A DNA stretch of 64,000 bases from Nocardioides humilatus (GTDB lineage: Bacteria > Actinomycetota > Actinomycetes > Propionibacteriales > Nocardioidaceae), in NCBI RefSeq assembly GCF_008373755.1, contig NZ_VUJV01000003.1, positions 1,302,001 through 1,366,000 of the forward strand, in the 5' to 3' direction. The notes under the pieces were generated by a model. That model searched no databases. It saw nothing but the letters and a program-made list of their open reading frames with translations, and was not told the DNA's origin. A program made the translations under genes and the position numbers. Positions within the stretch are counted from its first letter, which is position 1. The number at the start of each line of letters is the position of its first letter. Shown here piece by piece: positions 52,853 through 61,341 of the stretch.

Positions 52853-53401
52853 TCAGCCGAACAGCGCGTCCAGGTCGACGGGCACCTCGATGTCGCCGTA
52901 GGTGAGGACGACCGCGCCCGAGGTGTGGAAGCCGGACTCCTCGTAGAGGCCGTCTCGCAGCACCAGCGTGGTCACGGCGTGATCGCGTGGATCGACGATC
53001 CAGTACGACGGAGCGCCCCACGCTGCGTAGCGCTGGAGCTTGGCAACCAGGTCGGCGGAGCGGTTGGTCGACACGATCTCTACAACGAGGAACGGGATGC
53101 TGCGAAGGGCGCGCTGCTCCGTCGTGGGCTCGTGGACCATGAGGTCTGGCCCAAGCTCCTCGCGCGCCCCATCGGGCGACCAGGCCCAGCCTTGGGTGAC
53201 CGCCGCGCCTGCCGGGGCATGCGCATGAAGGAGCGTCGTCAACCTGAACTGGATGTGTTGATGGAGCTGCGACGGTTGTGCTGCCACGACGAGTGCGCCC
53301 CCGTAGTACTCACTCGGGACGGCATCGTCATAGGTGAGGTACTGCTCCCAGGACATGGGAAGACGCTGCAGGTCATCGCTGCGGGTGATCGCCACGGTCA
53401 T
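52853..53401 (-). CDS. Uma2 family (DUF820) nuclease-like protein, copy 2
   Basis: A 182-residue paralogue of the preceding gene. Corresponding segments are PSEYYGGALVVAAQPSQLHQ, GPDLMVHEP, LVVEIVSTNRSADLVAKLQ and RYAAWGAPSYWIVDP. The ATG at 53401 starts MTVAITRSDDLQRLPMSWEQ. The metal-site acidic residues are kept in both copies, so both could be active. Located 69 nt after the monooxygenase stop and probably transcribed from its own upstream region. Confidence 0.82.
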   Translation of the reverse strand: MTVAITRSDDLQRLPMSWEQYLTYDDAVPSEYYGGALVVAAQPSQLHQHIQFRLTTLLHAHAPAGAAVTQGWAWSPDGAREELGPDLMVHEPTTEQRALRSIPFLVVEIVSTNRSADLVAKLQRYAAWGAPSYWIVDPRDHAVTTLVLRDGLYEESGFHTSGAVVLTYGDIEVPVDLDALFG

Positions 53402-53470
53402 TGGTCCCCTCCGGTCGAGCGTCTCCCGAGATCGTCACCCGACACCGCGATCCTTCGCAACCGCGAGGGA

Positions 53471-54964
53471 TCAGGCAAGCGCGCGGTGGCGACCTGTGGA
53501 GGACGGCGCGACGACCGCACCCCGCTCGATCCCGAACCGATCACAGAGCGCCTCGATCGCCGTCACGTACTGCTCACGCCGCCGCTTGTGCTGGGCGACG
53601 AACACGAGCTGACCGACGAGCCGGCGCGGCGCCGGGTACCACCGGTCGAAGTCGAGACCGCACTCCGCGAAGACCTTCGACGGCAGGTGGTCGAAGGCTT
53701 GGCCGAGGTTGTACTGGGCGAGGGTGAGCAACCCGGCGAGGCCCGCTGACTGCGAGGCACGGAAGAGGGCCATCCCGTCGACCTGCAGGAGCGGGACCGT
53801 CGTGATCTTGTCGAGGAAGAGCAGGTGGGTCAGGAAGTACCCGCCGAACGAGCTGAACCCGAACAACCCGGTCGCCCCGATGTTGATGATCCGGCCGTCG
53901 GCTTCGACGTACGGCGGCTCGGTCGGCCGGTCGTCGAAGTCGAAGTGGCTCGTGCAGTTGACGATCCAGCTGCCGGGCTCGATAGCGACGTGGTCGCCGC
54001 TCTTCAGCTCCAGGCGCACCTGGTCACCGTCGTCGACCGCGTCGAGGAGGTGGTCCATCACGCTCCGGCGGAGCCCGCCGCGGATGGTCGCGATCTCCGC
54101 CTCGGAGATGAGCCCGACGAAGAAGTGCTGGGCGGTCGGCGTCGCGAAGGTCCCGTAGTTCTCCCGGCACCAGGCGTAGACCTCGGCCTCGTTGGTGCCG
54201 TCGAACCGGTTCGCCAGCTCGGTGATCAGCCAGTTCGGGCGGCGGCCGCGGTACCAGCGCCGTACGCCCGTGGGGTAGAAGGCATCGCGCGACACGAAGA
54301 ACGTGCCGCTTCCCGCCACCAGGTTGATCTCGCGGCCGGGGTAGTGGGTGATCAACGTGTGGAGGGCGTCCATGCCGGTCTTGCCGCTGCCGACGACCCA
54401 CACCGGCGCGTTGTCGTCCGCGATCGCACCGCCGCGGAGGTCGCAGCTTTCCGGCGCGACCGATCGCACGCGGCTGCTGGACAGGGTCAGCGGCTCGTTG
54501 ACCTCGATGCTCAGCCCGACGGCGTTGATGAACTTGCCTGCCCGGACGACCACCGCCGGGCCGTCGCCGGCACGGCACGTCACGGTCACCGAGTCGCCGT
54601 TGTCGACGGCTCCCTCGAACTCGTGGCCGAGGAGCTCGGTCACCCGCACGGCCTTGCGCGCCTCGTCGACGCAGTGCCGCAGGTGGTCGAGCACCTCGCC
54701 CTTGGTCGCGAGGTGCTCGGGAGGCTCATCGATCGTCCACGTGACGTCGCCGGCGGTGAAGAACGGGTGCGGCTGGTGGAGTCGCACGTAGTCGTAGGTG
54801 TCCACCCACATGCCGCCGACCCGCTCGTTGCGGTCGATCAGCACGACGTGCTGGTCAGGGCGCAGGTAGCGGCTAGCGACGTAGAGCGCGTTGACACCGG
54901 CGATGCCCGCGCCGACGACGCAGACGTCCGCCTGGATGATCCCCAGGTCTTGGGATGTCGACAC
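53471..54964 (-). CDS. Flavin-containing monooxygenase-like NAD(P)/FAD protein
   Basis: A 497-residue flavoprotein. The FAD-binding GAGIAG is at about 18-23, then VGGMWVDTYDYVRLHQPHPF, a second nucleotide-binding WVVGSGKTGMDALHTL and a C-terminal region with WIVNCTSHFDF. The pattern is that of FMO or Baeyer-Villiger-like proteins, but the classical FxGxxxHxxxW/P fingerprint is not clear, so oxygenase activity is uncertain. GTG at 54964 has GAGGGG 7 nt upstream. It follows the XRE regulator on the same strand. Its last codons were duplicated along with the Uma2 gene. Confidence 0.8.
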   Translation of the reverse strand: MSTSQDLGIIQADVCVVGAGIAGVNALYVASRYLRPDQHVVLIDRNERVGGMWVDTYDYVRLHQPHPFFTAGDVTWTIDEPPEHLATKGEVLDHLRHCVDEARKAVRVTELLGHEFEGAVDNGDSVTVTCRAGDGPAVVVRAGKFINAVGLSIEVNEPLTLSSSRVRSVAPESCDLRGGAIADDNAPVWVVGSGKTGMDALHTLITHYPGREINLVAGSGTFFVSRDAFYPTGVRRWYRGRRPNWLITELANRFDGTNEAEVYAWCRENYGTFATPTAQHFFVGLISEAEIATIRGGLRRSVMDHLLDAVDDGDQVRLELKSGDHVAIEPGSWIVNCTSHFDFDDRPTEPPYVEADGRIINIGATGLFGFSSFGGYFLTHLLFLDKITTVPLLQVDGMALFRASQSAGLAGLLTLAQYNLGQAFDHLPSKVFAECGLDFDRWYPAPRRLVGQLVFVAQHKRRREQYVTAIEALCDRFGIERGAVVAPSSTGRHRALA

Positions 54965-55034
54965 AGCGGTCCCCTCTCGGCCGTCCCGAGAAGCTCGCCT
55001 CAGTGTGCTCCTCCCCCGACAGGACCGACAACCG

Positions 55035-55817
55035 TCAGTCGGATGAATCGGTAGCCGCGTGCAGCGCCCGCCGGGTCGCCTGGTCGGCCGGGTAGAACGC
55101 CTCGATGGCCAGCTCGGAGAGCGTGACCTCGCGCGGCGTCCCGAAGACGGTGGAGGTCGAGATGAACGACAGCACGGTGTCTCCCACCCGCAGCTGCAGA
55201 GGTACGACGAGCGCGGCCGGTGCCGCGGGCAGGTCGATGTCGCCACCGACCTCGTCGGCGAGGTCGCGGAGAGCAGGATCGGCGGTGGCGTCGTACTCAC
55301 GGCGCAGCCGGGCGGTCAGCGCGGCGCGCCACTCGTCGAGGTTGACGACCCTCGGAGCGAGGCCGCCGGGGTGGACGGACAGCCGGATGACGTTGACCGG
55401 TGGCTCCAGCAGGGCAGGGTCGACCCCGTCGAGGAGGCCGTAGGCCGCGTCGTTGGCGGCGACCAGCTCCCAGTGCCGGTCGATCACCAGGGCCGGGTAG
55501 GGCAGGTGGGCCCGGAGAATGGCCTCGAGCGCCGCGTTGGCCTCGGCCATCGGCGGGTCGGACAGTCGGTGCTCGGGGTGGGCCGGGGCGAAGCCGCCGG
55601 CCAGCAGCACCCGGTTCTGCTCGCGCAGCGGCACGTCGAGGTGGCGGCACAACCGCAGGATCATGCCGCTGGTGGGCTGGGACCGACCGGTCTCGACATA
55701 GCTGAGGTGCCGTGTCGACACGTCGGCGCGGCTGGCGAGGTCGAGCTGGGACAGGTTCCGTCGTTGCCGCCAGTCCCGCAGCAGGTCGCCCGCCGGCTGA
55801 CCGTGATGGTCGCTCAT
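55035..55817 (-). CDS. XRE family regulator with MmyB-like ligand-binding domain
   Basis: A 260-residue regulator. Residues about 12-65 form a Cro/XRE helix-turn-helix (LRDWRQRRNLSQLDLASRAD and TRHLSYVETGRSQPTSGMI). The rest matches the MLTR/MmyB ligand-binding domain (YPALVIDRHWELVAANDAA, NVIRLSVHPGG), which binds fatty-acid-like ligands in the characterised example. It is divergent from the DUF1330 gene across a 113-bp gap holding a perfect palindrome, and upstream of the monooxygenase gene; both are likely targets. Confidence 0.9.
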   Translation of the reverse strand: MSDHHGQPAGDLLRDWRQRRNLSQLDLASRADVSTRHLSYVETGRSQPTSGMILRLCRHLDVPLREQNRVLLAGGFAPAHPEHRLSDPPMAEANAALEAILRAHLPYPALVIDRHWELVAANDAAYGLLDGVDPALLEPPVNVIRLSVHPGGLAPRVVNLDEWRAALTARLRREYDATADPALRDLADEVGGDIDLPAAPAALVVPLQLRVGDTVLSFISTSTVFGTPREVTLSELAIEAFYPADQATRRALHAATDSSD

Positions 55818-55852
55818 GGCCCCGACGCTAGCGGCGCGAGGTCGTGGTGCCC

Positions 55853-55869
55853 ATGACCTCCGAGGTCAT
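55853..55869. promoter_or_regulatory. Palindromic operator candidate for the XRE regulator
   Basis: ATGACCTCCGAGGTCAT is a perfect 7-3-7 inverted repeat in the middle of the divergent XRE/DUF1330 gap, 35 nt upstream of the XRE start and 61 nt upstream of the DUF1330 start. Symmetry and position are what an autoregulating XRE/MmyB protein would use. Confidence 0.55.
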
Positions 55870-55930
55870 CGACGCCACGCGGTCGGTCGGGTTCTGATCG
55901 GTCCCTCAACCGCCCGGAAGGAGCAGCACC

Positions 55931-56302
55931 ATGAACAGTCCCCAGACCCCCAGGACCAAGGCCTACGCCATCGCCTACCTGCGCGAGATCGACTTCGGCC
56001 CGGAGATCGCGGAGTACCTCGAGCGGATCGACGAGACGCTGGCGCCGTACGGCGGCCACTTCCTCGTCCACGGCGGCGCGCTCACGCCCGCCGAAGGCAC
56101 GTGGGACGGCGCCGTCGTCGTCATCGAATTCCCGTCCACCGCGGCCGTCGAGGAGTGGTACGACTCCCCCGCCTACCAGGCGATCCTGCCGCTGCGCACC
56201 GAACACTCGCAGTCGATCGCGGCCATGGTGGAGGGCGTGCCCGAGGGCTACCGCGCGATCGAGAAGGTGCCCGAGGTGCTCGCCCTCGCGACGGCGAGCT
56301 AG
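55931..56302 (+). CDS. DUF1330 domain protein
   Basis: A 123-residue ferredoxin-like-fold protein (KAYAIAYLREIDFGPEIAEY, GGHFLVHGG, VVVIEFPSTAAVEEWYDSPA then YQAIL), all DUF1330/EthD-type landmarks. Function is unknown; family members are often near oxidoreductases. The ATG at 55931 has AAGGAG at good spacing. Its stop shares bases with the converging MBL gene stop (CTAG). Confidence 0.88.
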   Translation: MNSPQTPRTKAYAIAYLREIDFGPEIAEYLERIDETLAPYGGHFLVHGGALTPAEGTWDGAVVVIEFPSTAAVEEWYDSPAYQAILPLRTEHSQSIAAMVEGVPEGYRAIEKVPEVLALATAS

Positions 56303-57120
56303 CGCTTCGCCAGGTAGGCGAGCTGGGCGCGCACCGACCACTCGGCTGCGCCCCAGAGCGACTCGTCGACGTCGGAGTAGACGACCTCGACCACCTCGCG
56401 CGGGAGGGTCGGGTGCTCGGCGACGTCGGGCGGCAGGTCGGCGGGCGCCAGCCCCAGACGGGTCAGGGCGGCCTCGACCTGCCCGAGCCGTTCGCGCCGG
56501 TGGGCGACGTAGTGGTCGAGCACTCCGGCGGCGTCGGGGAGGACCGGTCCGTGGGCGGGCCACAGCGACTCCACCCGGCCCTCGGCGACCAGCGCGCGCA
56601 TCTTCGCGATCGACTCGAAGTAGCCGCCGAGGTCACCGTCGGGATGGACGATGACCGTCGTCCCGCGGCCGAGCACCATGTCGCCGGTGAGCAGGGCGCG
56701 GTCGGCGTCGACGACCAACGAGATCGAGTCGGCGGTGTGACCCGGGGTGGTGATCACCTCGGCCCGCAGACCACCGACGTCGACGACCTCGCCGTCGGTC
56801 ACCGGGTCGGAGCGCCAGCACTGGGCCGCATCGAGGCCGCGCACCCCGCAGCCCATCCGCTCGGCGAAGCTGCGCGCGGCCTCGGTGTGGTCGATGTGGT
56901 GGTGCGTCACGAGGACGAAGTCGACCTGGCCGGCGATCTCGGCGACGGCGTCGAGGTGGGCGTCGTCGAGCGGACCCGGGTCGACCACGATCGACCGCTC
57001 GGCGCCGGGCTCGCGCAGCACCCAGGTGTTGGTGCCGTCGAGCGTCATGATCCCCGGGTTGGGGGCGAGCACGCAGCGACCGCGGTCGCCGTAGTCACCT
57101 CCAGCCCAGGGGGCACTCAC
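56299..57120 (-). CDS. MBL-fold metallo-hydrolase (LACTB2-like)
   Basis: A 273-residue hydrolase with the metal motif THHHIDH, TTPGHTADSISLV, LLTGDMVLGRG and a late His in SLWPAHGPVLPD. GIMTLDGTNTWVL near the N-terminus is typical of the LACTB2/GloB-like branch, and the C-terminal helical part (HRRERLGQVEAAL) fits LACTB2, which has RNase activity in mammals. Order matches Rv3677c. Start lies 4 nt after the NUDIX stop, so it is probably in one transcript with DUF4177, ridA and NUDIX. Confidence 0.9.
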   Translation of the reverse strand: MSAPWAGGDYGDRGRCVLAPNPGIMTLDGTNTWVLREPGAERSIVVDPGPLDDAHLDAVAEIAGQVDFVLVTHHHIDHTEAARSFAERMGCGVRGLDAAQCWRSDPVTDGEVVDVGGLRAEVITTPGHTADSISLVVDADRALLTGDMVLGRGTTVIVHPDGDLGGYFESIAKMRALVAEGRVESLWPAHGPVLPDAAGVLDHYVAHRRERLGQVEAALTRLGLAPADLPPDVAEHPTLPREVVEVVYSDVDESLWGAAEWSVRAQLAYLAKR

Positions 57121-57123
57121 GGG

Positions 57124-57993
57124 TCAGGCCCTCCGTGCGGCGACGAGCCCCCGCAGCTCGTCGGGCATCGAGAGCATGTAGCCGTCACCGTGGGCCTCGG
57201 CCACCGGCATGAACATCTGCACCGTCCGCTTCGACGCCTCGCCGAACACCGCGTCGATGGTGCCGAGAGTGCCGACCTCGAGGCAGGTGAGATAGGTGGG
57301 CGGGAGCATCGCGAGGGTGCCGCCGTCGGCGTCGTCGGCGGCCTGCGCCGCTGGCAACCACACCACCTCGGACGACTCGGTCGACACGTCGCGCGTGCGC
57401 TGCCCCTCGGGCAGCACCGCGACGAAGAACCAGGTGCGGTAGCGCTTCGGCTCGAAGGACGGCGTCAGCCAACCGCTCCAGGTGCCGAGCAGATCAGTGC
57501 GGAGGACGAGGCCGCGCCGGTTGAGGAAGTCGGTCATCGACAGCTCCCGCGAGACCAGCGCCTCGCGGTCGGCCTCCCAGTCCGCACCCGTCGTGTCGGC
57601 GACGACCGTGTCGACGGACTCGCCGGCCAGCAGCACGCCGGACTCCTCGAAGGTCTCGCGCACCGCCGCGCACACCAGCGCCCGCGCGACGTCCTCGTCG
57701 GCCCCGAGCCGGGCCGCCCACTCGGCAGGCGACGGACCGGCCCAGGCCACGTTGGCGTCGTAGTCGCGGGGATCCACACCGCCGCCGGGGAAGACGCACA
57801 TGCCGCCGGCGAAGTCCATCGTGACCTGGCGGCGCAGGAGGTAGACCTCGGGCGAGCCGTCGGCCCCCGGCCGGAGCAGGACGACGGTCGCGGCGTCGCG
57901 GGGAGCCGCCACCTCACGCACGCCGTCCTCGTACTCCTTGATGACGTCGATGAGCTCGACGGGCAGCGGGACCGGCGGGAGCGGGATCCTCAA
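57124..57993 (-). CDS. NUDIX hydrolase
   Basis: A 289-residue hydrolase. The NUDIX region begins with CVFPGGGVDPRDYD and continues, after an insertion of about 30 residues, with AAVRETFEESGVLLAGES; the insertion is usual in the NUDT19/RppH-like branch. The start is TTG at 57993, overlapping the ridA stop (TTGA), with GGAG 8 nt upstream; translational coupling is likely. Substrate, possibly a CoA ester or nucleotide, is not determinable. Confidence 0.85.
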   Translation of the reverse strand: MRIPLPPVPLPVELIDVIKEYEDGVREVAAPRDAATVVLLRPGADGSPEVYLLRRQVTMDFAGGMCVFPGGGVDPRDYDANVAWAGPSPAEWAARLGADEDVARALVCAAVRETFEESGVLLAGESVDTVVADTTGADWEADREALVSRELSMTDFLNRRGLVLRTDLLGTWSGWLTPSFEPKRYRTWFFVAVLPEGQRTRDVSTESSEVVWLPAAQAADDADGGTLAMLPPTYLTCLEVGTLGTIDAVFGEASKRTVQMFMPVAEAHGDGYMLSMPDELRGLVAARRA

Positions 57994-58451
57994 CGAAGGA
58001 TCTCCGCGACGACCTCGACCTCGACGGGCGCGTCGAGCGGCAGCACCGGGACCCCGACCGCGGAACGGGCGTGGATGCCGAGCTCACCGAAGACGCTGCC
58101 GAAGAGCTCCGAGGCGCCGTTGGCGACCTTGGGCTGGCCGGTGAAGTTGGGGTTGGACGCGACGAAGACGACCACCTTCACGATGCGCACCTTGGCCAGG
58201 TCGTCGACCTGGGAGGCGATGGCCGCGATCGCGTTGAGGGCGCACTGCTGGGCGCAGGCCGTCGCGACCTCCTCGGTGATCCCGTCGCCGACCTTGCCGG
58301 TGGCGATCAAGGCGCCGTCGCGCATCGGCAGCTGGCCCGCCGTGTAGACGTAGGAGCCGGACCGGACCGCAGGCGCGTAGGCCGCCACCGGAGGTACGAC
58401 GTCGGGGATGCTGAGGCCGAGCTCGGCGAGCCGCTCCTCGGGGCCGTTCAC
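57990..58451 (-). CDS. RidA family protein (Rv3678c-like)
   Basis: A 153-residue member of the YjgF/YER057c/UK114 family, whose archetype deaminates reactive enamine/imine intermediates. YVYTAGQLPMRDG, the central CALNAIAAIAS and VGVPVLPLDAPVEVEVVAEI are characteristic. The archetypal Arg of RidA (in the RSAVGV position, here ARSAVGVPVLPLDA) is retained, but this Rv3678c-like branch is uncharacterised. The GTG start at 58451 is one base after the DUF4177 stop. Confidence 0.9.
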   Translation of the reverse strand: MNGPEERLAELGLSIPDVVPPVAAYAPAVRSGSYVYTAGQLPMRDGALIATGKVGDGITEEVATACAQQCALNAIAAIASQVDDLAKVRIVKVVVFVASNPNFTGQPKVANGASELFGSVFGELGIHARSAVGVPVLPLDAPVEVEVVAEILR

Positions 58452-58452
58452 C

Positions 58453-58608
58453 TCAGGCCTCGACCGGACGCTTGAAGTAGGCGATGTCGTTGCCGCCGTT
58501 ACCGGAGATGAGCGTCACGAGCTCCCAGCCGTCCTGGCCGAAGTTGTTGAGGATCTGCGCCGCGACGTGGTTGAGGACGGGCGCCACCTGGTACTCCCAC
58601 TTGGTCAT
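58453..58608 (-). CDS. DUF4177 small protein
   Basis: A 51-residue protein starting MTKWEYQVAPVLNHVAAQIL and ending DIAYFKRPVEA, with NNFGQDGWELVTLISG between. The pattern W-E-Y-x-V near the start, DGWELV in the middle and a closing F-K-R-P is the DUF4177 signature. It is the first gene of the minus-strand set DUF4177-ridA-NUDIX-MBL, equivalent in order to Rv3678A. The ATG at 58608 is used. Function unknown. Confidence 0.85.
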   Translation of the reverse strand: MTKWEYQVAPVLNHVAAQILNNFGQDGWELVTLISGNGGNDIAYFKRPVEA

Positions 58609-58626
58609 GCGGCGCACACTACCCAT

Positions 58627-58674
58627 GGCCTCGGTTTCGAGGCTCGCTGCGCTCGCACGTCAACGAGCGGGGCC
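58627..58674. repeat. REP-like imperfect palindrome
   Basis: This stretch contains CCTCG-GTTT-CGAGG (58629-58642) and then GCTCG (58643-58647) facing CGAGC (58664-58668) around GCTGCGCTCGCAC, bounded by GGCC at both ends. The layout resembles the short intergenic palindromic repeats common in Nocardioides-like genomes. It sits in the gap upstream of the DUF4177 gene and the divergent membrane-protein gene. Confidence 0.5.
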
Positions 58675-58691
58675 TGTGCCACGATGCGCGA

Positions 58692-59105
58692 ATGAGTCTC
58701 GACAACGCCGTCTGGTTGCTGACCGGACTGGCCGCGGTCGTCGTACTCCTCACCAGGATGCGACTGTCCTCGGAACAGTCTCAGTCGGGCCACGCCCTCG
58801 TGCCCCTCGCCATCGTCAACGCGCACACGCTCTTCGGAGTGGGCGCCCTCGCCGCGTGGATCTACTACCTGAACTCGCCCGACGACACCTGGGGGCTGGT
58901 CGCCCTGCTGCTGTGGTGGATCGAGGTCGTGATCGGGTTGCTGATCCTCGCGCGCTGGGTGTCGCGCCCGAGCAAGCACGCCACGGAGACCACCGGTGAC
59001 AGCTGGGCCGAAGGACCGGGTCTGTCGGTGCTCGGACACATCGGCATGCTCCTCGGCATCGGCTTCTTCACCTGGATCGTGCTCGCGGACAAGCTGTCAG
59101 GCTGA
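58692..59105 (+). CDS. Hypothetical integral membrane protein
   Basis: A 137-residue protein with four predicted membrane segments: AVWLLTGLAAVVVLL, LFGVGALAAWIYYL, LVALLLWWIEVVIGLLIL and LGHIGMLLGIGFFTWIVL. A short charged loop (RWVSRPSKHATETTGDSW) lies between the last two. I do not recognise a named family. It is 26 nt upstream of the first ArsA-like gene and may be co-transcribed. Confidence 0.75.
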   Translation: MSLDNAVWLLTGLAAVVVLLTRMRLSSEQSQSGHALVPLAIVNAHTLFGVGALAAWIYYLNSPDDTWGLVALLLWWIEVVIGLLILARWVSRPSKHATETTGDSWAEGPGLSVLGHIGMLLGIGFFTWIVLADKLSG

Positions 59106-59131
59106 CCTTTAGCAGCCGCTACGCTGCCAGG

Positions 59132-60130
59132 GTGAGTGACTGGTCGCGAGTACAGCTGCACGTGGTCACCGGCAAGGGCGGCACGGGCAAGTCGACGGTC
59201 GCATCCGCGCTGGCCCTAGCCCTGGCCCACCAAGGCAAGCACGTGCTCCTCTGCGAGGTGGAGGGACGCCAGGGCATCGCGCGGATGTTCGACGTCGACC
59301 CGCTCCCCTACGAGGAGCGGCGGCTGACGACCGGCCTCCCGGACGCCGACGGCGGCCGGGGTGTCGTGCACGCGCTGCACATCGATGCGGAGTCCGCGCT
59401 GCTCGAGTACCTCTCCATGTACTACCGGCTCGGTCGCGCCGGCCGCGCGCTCGACCGGTTCGGTGTCATCGAGTTCGCCACCACGATCGCCCCGGGCGTC
59501 CGCGACGTGCTGCTGAGCGGCAAGGTCTACGAGGCCGTGCAGCGCAACAGCCGCAACAAGGGCGCGATCGACTACGACGCCGTCGTCCTCGACGCCCCGC
59601 CGACGGGCCGGATCACCCAGTTCCTCAACGTCGGCGGCGAGGTGGGCGGCCTCGCGAAGGTCGGCCCGGTCAAGGCGCAGTCCGACACGATGATGAAGCT
59701 CTTCCAGTCGCCGGAGACGGCCGTGCACCTGGTCACCCTCCTGGAGGAGATGCCGGTGCAGGAGACCATCGACGGCATCGCCGAGCTGAAGCGCGCCAAG
59801 CTCCGCGTCGGCGGCGTGATCGTCAACATGGTCCGCCCGCGCGACCTGTCGACCGAGGACCTAGCGGCCGCCCGCGAGGGCACGCTCGACCGCGACCGCA
59901 TCGAGTCGGAGGTCAAGGCCGCCGGCATCGAGGTGTCCCCCGCCCTGCTCGACGGCCTGCTGCACGAGGCCCGCGAGCACGCCGAGCGGCGCGCGCTCGA
60001 GGACGCCCAGCGCGAGGTCGTCGGCAGCCTGGGCGTGCCGACCTACGAGCTCCCCCGGATGGCCGGCGGGGTCGACCTCGGCGCTCTCTACGAACTCGCA
60101 GGACTCCTGCGCGAGCAAGGGATGGCCTGA
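59132..60130 (+). CDS. ArsA-like P-loop ATPase, first of pair (Rv3679-like)
   Basis: A 332-residue deviant-Walker-A ATPase. VTGKGGTGKSTVASALALAL at the N-terminus is the P-loop, YDAVVLDAPPTGRITQFLNV holds switch II, and VNMVRPRD is downstream. No arsenite-binding cysteines are seen, so a role in arsenic export is unlikely; the mycobacterial pair Rv3679/Rv3680 is reported to act as an anion-transporting or Get3-like complex. The GTG start at 59132 is chosen by family N-terminus. The second ATPase begins 1 nt after its stop. Confidence 0.93.
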   Translation: MSDWSRVQLHVVTGKGGTGKSTVASALALALAHQGKHVLLCEVEGRQGIARMFDVDPLPYEERRLTTGLPDADGGRGVVHALHIDAESALLEYLSMYYRLGRAGRALDRFGVIEFATTIAPGVRDVLLSGKVYEAVQRNSRNKGAIDYDAVVLDAPPTGRITQFLNVGGEVGGLAKVGPVKAQSDTMMKLFQSPETAVHLVTLLEEMPVQETIDGIAELKRAKLRVGGVIVNMVRPRDLSTEDLAAAREGTLDRDRIESEVKAAGIEVSPALLDGLLHEAREHAERRALEDAQREVVGSLGVPTYELPRMAGGVDLGALYELAGLLREQGMA

Positions 60131-60131
60131 G

Positions 60132-61322
60132 ATGGCACGGCGTACGACGGAGCACCAGACCCGGGTGGGCCCGACCTCCCCCAGCGCACGGCGGGCCGGA
60201 GCGCTCGACGTCGACGCGCTCCTCGCCGATCCCAAGACCGGCATCATCGTATGCTGCGGCTCGGGGGGCGTCGGCAAGACGACCACGTCGGCCGCGCTCG
60301 CGCTGCGCGCTGCGGAGCAGGGGCGGAAGGTCGTCGTACTCACGATCGACCCGGCCCGCCGCCTCGCCCAGTCGATGGGCATCGAGGCGCTCGACAACGT
60401 GCCGCGGCCGGTCACCGGCGTCGTCGGCTCTGGTCGGCTCGACGCGATGATGCTCGACATGAAGCGCACCTTCGACGAGGTGGTCGAGTCGCAGGCCAGC
60501 CCGGAAAAGGCGCAGCAGATCCTCGCCAACCCGTTCTACATCGCGCTGTCGAGCTCGTTCGCGGGCACGCAGGAATACATGGCGATGGAGAAGCTCGGCC
60601 AGATTCATCGTGATGCTCTCAAGACGGGCACCTACGACCTGATCGTCGTCGACACCCCGCCGTCGCGCTCGGCGCTGGACTTCCTCGACGCGCCCGAGCG
60701 GCTCTCGAGCTTCCTCGACGGTCGCTTCGTGCGGCTGCTGCTCGCGCCGGCCAAGGGTCCCGCCAAGCTGATGTCGGCGGGCTTCAGCATCATCACCAAC
60801 GCCCTCACCAAGATCCTGGGCGCACAGTTCCTCAAGGACCTGGGCATGTTCGTGTCCGCCCTCGACACCGTGTTCGGCGGGTTCCGTCAGCGGGCGCAGC
60901 AGACCTATTCACTGCTGCAGGCCGACGGCACGGCGTTCCTCGTGGTGGCGGCGCCCGAGCCCGATGCCCTGCGCGAAGCGGCCTACTTCGTCGAGCGGCT
61001 CAGCGAGGACGGCATGCCGCTGGCCGGCCTGATCGTCAACCGCGCGAGCCCGGCGCCGGAGAGCTCGCTCGCTGCCGAGGAGGCGCTGGCGGGTGCGGGA
61101 CGGCTGCGCCGTGACGACACCGGGACGCTCGCGGCCGGCCTCTTGCGGCTGCACGCCGACCAGGTGCGCCTGGTGGAGCGGGAGCAGGGGCTGCGCGAGC
61201 GCTTCGCGACTGCGCACCCGCAGGTGCCGACGGCCGTCGTACCGGCGCTCGCCGGTGACGTGCACGACCTCGACGGGCTCCGACGGATCGGCGGCCTGCT
61301 GGCCGACGCCGCAAGCGCTTAG
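60132..61322 (+). CDS. ArsA-like P-loop ATPase, second of pair (Rv3680-like)
   Basis: A 396-residue partner ATPase. The P-loop is CGSGGVGKTTTSAALALRAA, followed by VVLTIDPARRLAQSMG, switch II in YDLIVVDTPPSRSALDFLDA, and a hydrophobic, Gly-rich middle (KLMSAGFSIITNALTKILGA) that may contact membranes. It is arranged head to tail with the first ATPase, consistent with a heterodimer. The ATG at 60132 follows the first gene stop immediately. Its end converges on the whiB4-like gene with 19 nt between stops. Confidence 0.93.
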   Translation: MARRTTEHQTRVGPTSPSARRAGALDVDALLADPKTGIIVCCGSGGVGKTTTSAALALRAAEQGRKVVVLTIDPARRLAQSMGIEALDNVPRPVTGVVGSGRLDAMMLDMKRTFDEVVESQASPEKAQQILANPFYIALSSSFAGTQEYMAMEKLGQIHRDALKTGTYDLIVVDTPPSRSALDFLDAPERLSSFLDGRFVRLLLAPAKGPAKLMSAGFSIITNALTKILGAQFLKDLGMFVSALDTVFGGFRQRAQQTYSLLQADGTAFLVVAAPEPDALREAAYFVERLSEDGMPLAGLIVNRASPAPESSLAAEEALAGAGRLRRDDTGTLAAGLLRLHADQVRLVEREQGLRERFATAHPQVPTAVVPALAGDVHDLDGLRRIGGLLADAASA

Positions 61323-61341
61323 ACCGCGGCGAACTCGCGGG

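Noticed and set aside
53471-54964. Flavin protein read as a Baeyer-Villiger monooxygenase
   Set aside because: The fingerprint motif FxGxxxHxxxW/P is not clearly present, so only the broader family name is given.
59132-61322. ArsA pair read as an arsenite efflux system
   Set aside because: No arsenite-binding cysteines, no arsB or arsR nearby, and the context is the conserved whiB4-ponA2 locus.
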